Below are positions 57,016 to 64,000 of a stretch of 64,000 nucleotides of DNA, piece by piece. Origin of the DNA: Mytilisepta virgata (Eukaryota > Mollusca > Bivalvia > Mytilida > Mytilidae); contig CM051516.1 in NCBI GenBank assembly GCA_028015205.1, positions 32,564,230 to 32,628,229 of the forward strand, written 5' to 3'. The notes beneath the pieces were generated by a model. That model was not told the DNA's origin. It made no database searches and saw only the letters and a program-made list of their open reading frames with translations. How positions within the stretch are numbered: position 1 is the first letter of the stretch; every line of letters starts with the position of its first letter. The translations under genes and the position numbers were made by a program.

Positions 57016-57345
57016 ATGCCCTTTTTAACTTTGCATTTGTCGCCAATTTACTCCATAAGTACAGAGCTCCTCTAAGTGTCATTTCGTCTTTCCCTTTCAA
57101 TAAAGCTGACTGAAGTGCTTTGTTAGTCATTCTTACGGCGCAATGAAAAGTAAGTTTTCCGTCAGCATTATTTCCTTTAACTTCTTTTATGACCTCTTTA
57201 ACAAGTCTATAGCTATGGACTGATAATGCATTCTCTCGGTACTGCTGGAATAAGGAAAATCTATTTAATATTTCTGCGATTTGTAAATAAACGCAATAAA
57301 ATCTTGTAGCGAACCATTTACAGGGTCGTCTGCTGAGATATTAGT
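57016..57345 (-). pseudogene. Partial duplicate of the NLR-like main exon, in intron 2
   Basis: Nearly collinear with 51,985-52,350 of the main exon on the same strand. Shared runs include TTTGCATTTGTCGCCAATTT, AAGTACAGAGCTCCTCTA, GCGCAATGAAAAGTAAGTTT and ATAATGCATTCTCTCGGTAC. It corresponds to about residues 670-790 of the spliced model (end of the winged helix and the following helical region). Small deletions and insertions break the frame; for example the segment for SSPYEL is missing and an extra TAGCTA appears near 57,212. Not translatable. Confidence 0.9.
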
Positions 57346-57863
57346 CAAACTATGCATATTTCATGATTGACTTACTGTTACGCTCTGATAACAGCATAAC
57401 CAAAGAATATATGATATATCGTCTCATTTGTGAGAAACGAACATATCGACCAATCAAATCATGATGATGAGCGATGAGATTAACAAAGGCACGTGAAAAG
57501 ACTTTATCTCTGATGTCATCCTAGTACACGATAATCAAAAAGTGAACGTATCAACCATGTCAACTGAGACGTTGAAATATTCCTTGAAATGTCAAAATTA
57601 ACAAATCCTAATTTAAAAGCTTTACTTTTGTCACCAAAGGTTTATAATACATGTTATAGGTATGGGAGATCGACTTAATGAAATTTCTATGATATAAAAC
57701 GTGTTGTTGTTGATTATATAGCTATCATTTGCATCTAGTTTTGCATACAACTGAATATCAGATTGTGCACTGACAAATTACTATAGGTATCTTCCATCCT
57801 GCTAAAACTGTAGGAAGCCGACATTATAAACCGTAGCATTGTACAACAGATTCAATACAAACA
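57346..57863. other. Intron 2 between the pseudogene and the candidate + strand exon
   Basis: No repeat recognised. TTATAAACC at 57,823-57,831 lies about 35 bp before the ATG of the candidate exon and could act as a TATA-like element. Confidence 0.35.
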
Positions 57864-57923
57864 ATGGCCAAAGTTGAAGACATAACCAATCGGATTACAG
57901 AATTGTGTACAAGGGGCAAACTC
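57864..57923 (+). CDS. Candidate antisense first coding exon (20 codons)
   Basis: ACAATGG gives a good start context, followed by 20 codons (MAKVEDITNRI..., Lys/Glu mix) ending exactly at GGGCAAACTC|GTAAGTTT, an excellent donor at 57,924. It runs opposite to the host gene and lies 67 bases from its second exon. No later + strand exon was identified, so it could be the start of an antisense transcript, a relic first exon of a neighbouring copy, or chance. Confidence 0.25.
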
Positions 57924-57989
57924 GTAAGTTTCCATTTGTTTTACTGTTTTTAAGAGTAAATTCCTTTGTTTGTTAATTTAAATAATTAC

Positions 57990-58158
57990 CATTTACTTCC
58001 CACTTGGTCAAGTCTCCCAGTATCCTATTTTCAGCTGTTGTGGGCAGTTGAAGATTTCTAACTAATTGATATAGAAGTTGAAATGATGATAAATATTTCA
58101 TTGAATCCCATTCCTGGAAATTACAATGAGCCCATGGATTCCGGATGTCTGACCGGAC
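57990..58158 (-). CDS. NLR-like receptor, exon 2: second half of the HEPN domain
   Basis: Bounded by the acceptor TTCGTGTTTCAG|GTCC (58,159) and the donor AATG|GTAATT (57,989). It enters in phase 0 and leaves in phase 1, matching exon 1 (ends phase 0) and the main exon (needs one base). The peptide VRSDIRNPWAHCNFQEWDSM contains RNPWAH, the R-x4-H signature of HEPN domains. The next lines (QLLYQLVRNLQLP...ILGDLTKWEVN) match the pattern I recall for the DZIP3-type HEPN domain found in many mollusc receptors. HEPN proteins are often RNases; whether this one is active cannot be told from sequence alone, but the R and H are kept. Confidence 0.85.
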
Positions 58159-58241
58159 CTGAAACACGAATTAATTAATTTATTGATGTTAATTTTTAAA
58201 AGTACATGTATCTGGGGAAAAAGGACCAAATATGCAAATTA

Positions 58242-59372
58242 TAACTAGAGGCTCACCTGAGTATGTTTCGCTCACCTGGCTTTTATTAGGTCAAAATTAA
58301 ATGTAAGCTCTTTTGTATCCACAAGGCTTTTAAAGAAACAGAAAATGCCAAAGTAACCTTGATATTTAACTTTTGAGGTAAAACAAACTGGATCATTTGC
58401 ATCTGTCCTTCCATATGAGATACTTGCCAACTTGCCCATTATTTCTTTAGAAAATTAAAATAAAGTCTTTTCCAATATGGATTCAATTGAAATTTTGATA
58501 CCTAGCCTTCGGTTGATCTAATGAATCTCAACCAAAGTCGGATTGTTTGTAGAGGGTACTGTCGTCGTCAATCCTGCATTCTCAAAACATTTCGTAATGT
58601 AGCTTCAGAGGAGACGATTTTCGGAAATTGGCAAATCAAAACAAAAGATGGCCACTAGCGGCAATGTTGTTCATCCAACTGGAACCAAAGGTACAAAGTT
58701 TGTAGAGTTCTTTCCATAAACCTTTTCTGCCAACGTTGGTTACAATCTGTCCATTAGTTCATGAGCAAATGACAAAACACTTTCCCATATGGATTCAATG
58801 GAAACTTTGAAAAGCCACAGCCGTATCTTGAATTATCTCAACAAAAAATGGATCGTTAGTAGAGGATTTATTTGTCATCAATCCTGCAAACTTTCAAAAC
58901 ATTTCATAATGTAGTTCTAGAGGAGAAGAGGTTTGAAAATTGGGCAATAAAAATCAAAGATGGCCTCTGGCGTCCACGTTCGTCATACATCGTGAACCAA
59001 AGGCCGAACTTAAATAGAAATCCTTCAATACATCATTTCTGCCAACTTAAGTTACAATATGCCCATTAGTTCCTGAGCAATTGACAAAAACTCTTTTCCC
59101 ATATGGTTTAAACACCCACAGCCGTCAGCTGAGCGGATGAATATCAACTAAAAGTAGATCATTTAAGTCAAAGATGGCCTCTGGGGGCCATATTGTTCAA
59201 TCAAACCGGAACTATTGATGGATCGTTTGTAGAGGTCCTTCCATACAACATTCGTTTGGTACAATCCGCCTAGTAGTTTCAGAGGAGAAATCAAAATGTG
59301 AAACGTTTAGGGACGACGAACGACGACGGACCAAGGACGCAAAGTTATGACGCAAGCTCACATGGTCTATAC
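58242..59372 (-). repeat. AGCTCACC-family repeat in intron 1
   Basis: On the + strand it starts AACTAGAGGCTCACCTGAGT and ends GACGGACCAAGGACGCAAAG, TTATGACGCAAGCTCACATG. It has the same internal unit as 53,962-56,887 (TTTCAAAACATTTCATAATG, AAATCAAAGATGGCCTCTGG). The extreme 5' bases are missing. Confidence 0.8.
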
Positions 59373-59499
59373 TGTCGTGCTGATTATTAGGATAAATATT
59401 AAATTGAAAAATTCCGTAAATAAATTCAAGTAAATACTAGGTGGAACTGTTTTTATAAACTAAAAGATATGTCTCCCCTTCAATTTATTCTGGATCAAT

Positions 59500-59985
59500 C
59501 TTGTAAAAAAGTTAAAACCAGGACAAAGAAATACTATAATTTGACCTTGAGATCAAAGGTCTAGGTCAAATTAAGGTCATAATGGTACGTAACACACCAG
59601 TTCGTGGTTATAGACCAACATACCAAAGAGGATAAGCCTAGGTCAAAAGATAAAAAAGTAACAACCCGGACAAGGAAATATCATAATTTTAGTCATAATT
59701 TGACCTTGAGGTCAAAGGTCAAGGTCAAATGAAGGTCATAATTGTACGCGACACACCCCCTCGTGGTAAAACACATACATACCAAAGGGTATAAGAAAAA
59801 AAAGTTACAACCCGGACAAGGAAATACTATAATTTTGGTCATAATTTGACCTTGAGGTGAAAGGTCAAGGTCAAATGAAGGTCATAACGGCACGCGACAC
59901 ACTACATACCAAAGGGTATAAGCCAAGTTCAAAAGACAAAAAAGTTATGGCCCGGACAAGCTTCGCTGATAAGATCGAAGAAGAA
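59500..59985 (+). repeat. Tandem repeat (~165 bp, three units) rich in AGGTCA half-sites
   Basis: Units contain ACCCGGACAAGGAAATA, TGACCTTGAGGTCAAAGGTC, AAGGTCAAATGAAGGTCATA and ACATACCAAAGGGTATAAG. In the middle unit AGGTCA begins at 59,709, 59,716, 59,722 and 59,733, giving DR1, DR0 and DR5 spacings, plus an everted TGACCT at 59,701. It lies in intron 1 of the NLR-like gene. Confidence 0.75.
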
Positions 59986-62019
59986 GAAATACTACAAACA
60001 TAGCACGAAGTGCTTTTGTCCAGCACTGACGCTAATATCCCACTGTAACAGGCATTAATATTTAGTCGATTTGTAAATAGGATTTTTAAAAGAAGGAATA
60101 ATTTTTTTTTCGTGAATTAAAAAGAATGGATGTAAATGAATTATTTCAGACATACTTATTTCAAATTGATTTTGAATTACTACAAACAGATGTATAATTA
60201 TTAAGTGGGTCCTTTTTAAAAAAAAAAATCTCTACCATTTTGCATAACTTTAAGAAGATACTAAAAGTACTGAAACTAAAATTCACAAATTAAAGGATAC
60301 TCAAAATTCAACTATGTTTATAAAGTGGGAATCTCGATGTTTTCAAATATATAAAGACCAACCCTAGGTACCCCTATTGACCAATGAATGTGCGTCTTGT
60401 TATCAGGAGAAACAAAATACTTTTTAGAGTTGAGATCTCAACTATTTCACAGTATACGACAGCTGACCGTCAATACATACCCATAGTTATCTTAATTTTT
60501 TTACATCAAAACACAAAAATGTTTAGTACAGTTGGAGAATCGTCCAAAAAATAGAATTTGTCCGTTCCGTCTTCATTTTTGACCCCACAATTTTGGCACA
60601 AGATCGACCTGGCGTATGCATGTTAAGAATAGGAAAACATAATAATACGTCATACTTTCGGCATCGTTATTTTATTGTGCTTTCAAAAAATTATCTTTCT
60701 TGTTCCTTCAAATACCTGTTTTAATGTCAAAGTCGAAAACGGCAGCAAACTCTAATCGACCCGCCATAATATTGACAAATTTGCAACACGTGACCAAAAG
60801 TTTTGGAGCATCTCACAAATCATTTTTACTATACGTGTTCAACGTTTGCTGACATTCGTCTTGTTAGAATATATATAACCATAACCTTTTAATATCTAAT
60901 AAGAGGATTTGTTTTCTAAAAAAGATCATTTCATTTAAATATTTCAAATTTATTCCTCTGAGAAACGTGAATACATAAGTCCATTCCGAACTTGTTTCGT
61001 ATTTCTTTTCGAAAGATAACTTCCAGGTAGAAAACAAATCAATAAAAATATTTTAAAATCGTTCTCATTACAACTGTTTTTAACAGTAAATGGTAGAAAT
61101 GGTTAAGAATGACGAAATGAACACTCGATGAGGACTGAAAGTAATTAAATTACTGAAAATATTAAAATTACCGATTGTCACCAGCCAGTAACAATATTAC
61201 GGACTATCTTGGTTGTAAATTAAATTGAATTTCCCTCGCTTTCGCACTTCTGTATTTTTTCATATTCATACGCTAAGGTTTGCTTGACTCAAAACAGTTT
61301 TCTCCAACACCCATTTGTTATTCGATAGTGTTATCTTTCTATATATGTTATTTTTCGGTGAATAACTGCATGCAACCCTACGCATTGTACCTTGATTTAA
61401 ATATTGGGGGTACTTTGCCTGAACAGATCGTCGTGTCAACAATACTCCGACACGGCTAGGTTTTATCAAAACTACCAATGCTGGACTAAAAACAATACGT
61501 CTCCCTTCTAGGAAGGGGAGACATAATGATGTTAGGAAGTCATCAAATGATCGATGAAGGATAAAGAAAATGTATTTTGGAAAAAGGAAAAAGGTGGGGT
61601 CAAGACACCTGAAAATTTTGTTATACAGTATTCATGACCGTAAATTCCATTGAGACCGCTTTCAACTGTCTATCGAAAATAATACTTTAAAATTATTTAA
61701 TGATGCAAATAAATAAAAAGAAAGAAAGAAAAAAAAGAGAGAGAAAAAACTACCTTCATACACAAAAGGTTTTTTTTTCGGTGGGAACTTTAAAAGACGA
61801 CATTGCACCGTTAAAACATTAATAAGATCAGGCTTAACTTATCATTATTTTTCATTACATGTACATCAAAAATGTTGTAATTTAGTTGATTGTTGGTACA
61901 TGTTGGAAATTTAATAATGTTAATCTTCCTCCATCTGTCCCTAACAACTATGACGAAAAAATCTGATCTGAAATTGTTAACTTATTTTCTAAAACTATCC
62001 GCAGCAGGACACGCTTACC
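59986..62019. other. Intron 1 interior, no gene recognised
   Basis: AT-rich sequence with purine-rich patches at 61,715-61,750 and a short perfect hairpin GTCTCCC..GGGGAGAC at 61,500-61,521. No coding block with family resemblance. Confidence 0.45.
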
Positions 62020-62290
62020 CGTTCAAGGGACCTGATGTCACTCCCGTTTTTTAGTTGGAGTTCACATTGCTAATGCTATAGTTTCTGTGTTGTCTTGTTC
62101 TATTTATTTTAGTTCATCATATGTTTTTTATCTTTTAGTCATACATATATCCTTGTGGGGTTTGTAGTGAAACTGTTTCATTCTCATGACATTGTCTTTT
62201 CCTTGGATTTCGAATTTACGAGTTTTCCCACTGTTTTGTCGCTTCCGTATTCTTTTGCCCATATCTTTAACCTATTATATACTCTTGTCA
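62020..62290 (+). repeat. Interspersed repeat fragment of the YPSGAP type
   Basis: CCGTTCAAGGGACCTGATGT, GTTTCTGTGTTGTCTTGTTC and TCTTTTAGTCATACATATAT resemble the repeat at 12,291 in order and orientation. Confidence 0.45.
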
Positions 62291-62494
62291 TGCCCGTCGT
62301 TGCGAAGCATAAAATACAATTGATTTGATTATTTGTGTCGTGTTGTAGCGTTATTTCACTGTTTTGACATTAGCTTTAATTTTTGCTTTAAAGCAATCCA
62401 TATAGTATTTGCCCTCTATTTTTTTTTGTTGTTTAAATTTTTTGTAAGAAACTACCAGTATTTTACCCGAAAGAATTATAGCTTAAATACATAC

Positions 62495-62931
62495 CGTTGC
62501 AGCAACTTTCTGAACAATCGCCGGAAATTTATCAATATTTACAATTAGTCCAAGTAGCGCCGAAGAATCACACGTATCATCAAATCCTGTATAATCGGCC
62601 ATGTTTGAAGCCAAAAATAGCTTAGAGAAATCCACAGCATTCCGAACGTTGTAATCATATTTTGGGTAATCTTTCTTTCTGTTGACCCATGGTATAGCCT
62701 TGTTATTGTTAATTGTCTCATAGTTTAGGAAATATTTATTGCTTGTTGGATACTTCTTCAAATAGTTTGAAAAAGTCTGGCTGTGAATGTTGTTTGTTTG
62801 TTTCAAGGTACTGTACAAGTTATTTATAATAGGTGTCACATACTGTCGTAATGCTGGGGAAACGATGGAATGGACGCAGATACCTAATACAAGCCATCTC
62901 TTCTTGTTATCGTCCAGATCAGGCTTACTCA
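62495..62931 (-). CDS. NLR-like receptor, exon 1: N-terminal half of the DZIP3-like HEPN domain
   Basis: Bounded by the acceptor CTTTTTCTACAG|TGAGT (62,932) and the donor AACG|GTATGT (62,494). The frame gives SKPDLDDNKKRWLVLGICVH, SPALRQYVTPIINNLY, NYLKKYPTSNKYFLNYETIN, FLASNMADYTGFDDTCDSSA and ALLGLIVNIDKFPAIVQKVA. I recall this string pattern as the N-terminal part of the DZIP3-like HEPN domain common in bivalve proteins. The exon starts with TG; if the upstream exon ends in A, the start ATG would be split across the intron (A|TG AGT AAG). A possible 5' exon with donor GCA|GTAAGA ends at 63,942. Its end is in phase 0, agreeing with exon 2. Confidence 0.85.
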
Positions 62932-62960
62932 CTGTAGAAAAAGATCAGTTTATTATGAAT

Positions 62961-63920
62961 AAATTAGAGGCTCAAGTGAGTCTGAATCGCTCATCTTGAG
63001 AATGAAGCACATAACCTTTTGTCTGTATATCAAGGCTTTGCCCATCAGAATAAAATGAGAAACTGTTATACAGGTCCTTCTATACACTCATTCGTTACAA
63101 GTTTGGTTAATATTGGCCTTTTAATTTAAGATGAGATGATGAAACTCTGATTTCCCATAGGGTTAAATGCAAATCTATGTGCTTCCAATAGGATTCAATG
63201 CAAATCTATGTGTAACTACAGCAGCCATGTGTGGCACTCAGTCAACAGGAAATAATTAAGGACTCTGTGTAGAGGGTATCCTATTTATAATTCCTATAAA
63301 GTTTGGAACGATTTGGCATAGTAGTTTAAGTTGAAATTTGAAAATATTACCAATCAGAATCAAGAACTGCCCATGGTGGGCTTGTTTTTATCCGATTCAC
63401 AGATAGAAAGAGGATTTATTTTATAAAAGACCTACAATACATTCATAGACATTATTCCTGTCAAGTTTGGATTTTACTCATATGGTAGTATGAGTTGAGT
63501 TTCCAATAGGCTTCAGTGTAAACTATGTGCCACCGTATACGTAGTCGCCATGTACCATCTAATCAACACCAAAATGAGGATTATTAATAGAAGGTCTACT
63601 TATCATCATTCATATAAAGTTTTAAAAATTTGGCATATATATCAGCTTTAGAGAAGAAATTTGAAAATTTGACCAATCAGAATCAAGAATTGCCTCTAGT
63701 GGCCATGTTTATCAACCAATTTGAATGAAAAAAGAAAGTCGCATAGACACCCGTCCATTCCATACACCATTCCTGCAAATTTTGCTTTCATTTGGCCTAG
63801 TGGTTTCAGAGGAAAAGAAGAATTGTCTAACGACGGTTGGACGACGGACGGAGATGACAGGCGCAAAGTGATGACAATAGCGCCTCATGATCATATGACC
63901 TTTGATAGATGAGTTAAAAA
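62961..63920 (-). repeat. AGCTCACC-family repeat upstream of exon 1
   Basis: On the + strand it starts AAATTAGAGGCTCAAGTGAG and ends AAAGTGATGACAATAGCG...GATGAGTTAAAAA. The internal unit is diverged (TTTGAAAATTTGACCAATCA, AGTGGCCATGTTTATC). Confidence 0.75.
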
Positions 63921-63941
63921 GAGAAATCTTAGCATTCTTAC

Positions 63942-64000
63942 TGCGATTATCGAGAAGATGAAATCTTTAACAACTTGAATGTTAAATCACTGAATGAAAA
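63942..64000 (-). other. Possible 5' (untranslated) exon of the NLR-like gene
   Basis: On the - strand, GATAATCGCA|GTAAGAATG is a fair splice donor at 63,941. An exon ending in A here would complete the start codon with exon 1 (TG...). The sequence runs off the window, so support is weak. Confidence 0.25.

Noticed and set aside
61500..61521. Hairpin GTCTCCC..GGGGAGAC as a rho-independent terminator
   Set aside because: Not meaningful in a eukaryotic intron; short and without other support.

Overview
The window looks like a piece of a bivalve mollusc genome, most likely a mussel (Mytilidae). It is AT-rich and intron-bearing. It carries tRNA-derived SINEs, decayed LINE and Penelope-type reverse transcriptases, and a modular repeat that starts AGCTCACCTGG and ends CAGGTGAGC, which I associate with bivalve genomes. 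The organism call rests on remembered family patterns, not on a search.

Layout. 1-12,290: an old DNA transposon of about 12.3 kb with terminal inverted repeats (TIRs) of about 545 bp. Inside are the exons of a broken, once-spliced DDE (IS630/Tc1-like) transposase on the + strand and a nested, decayed LINE on the - strand. 12,291-17,822: repeat DNA bounded by inverted AT-rich minisatellites, holding a fold-back and a dead Penelope-like reverse transcriptase. 17,823-22,200: mostly featureless AT-rich DNA with small hairpins. 22,561-26,363: a 3.8-kb inverted-end element filled with 380-bp and about 250-bp tandem repeats. 27,944-28,987: an intact TPR-like gene on the + strand, beside a SINE. 29,973-32,483: a 166-bp satellite held between AGCTCACC-type ends. 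33,747-33,987: a SINE. 36,641-37,524: an array of short palindromes between 25-bp TIRs flanked by TA. 39,584-46,405: a 6.8-kb fold-back-like element whose arms hold promoter-like TIR DNA plus a 21-bp minisatellite, with a decayed C2H2 zinc-finger gene in the centre. 47,028-47,362: a SINE with clear target-site duplications.

49,480-62,931 (- strand) holds the most interesting gene. Three exons with matching splice phases predict a protein of about 1,624 aa: an N-terminal DZIP3-like HEPN domain (RNPWAH motif), a coiled coil, an NB-ARC/STAND NTPase, TPRs, a right-handed beta-helix and a C-terminal MYND zinc finger. It reads as an NLR-like signalling receptor with an unusual sensor and output combination. 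A broken duplicate of its NTPase-flanking region lies in its own second intron, which suggests a family evolving by duplication and loss. The introns are full of repeats, including a cluster of AGGTCA nuclear-receptor half-sites.

Apart from this gene and the TPR gene, nearly everything recognisable is mobile or repetitive DNA. Exon boundaries were read by eye from splice consensus and phase; element boundaries come from visible inverted repeats. No alignment or database search was run.
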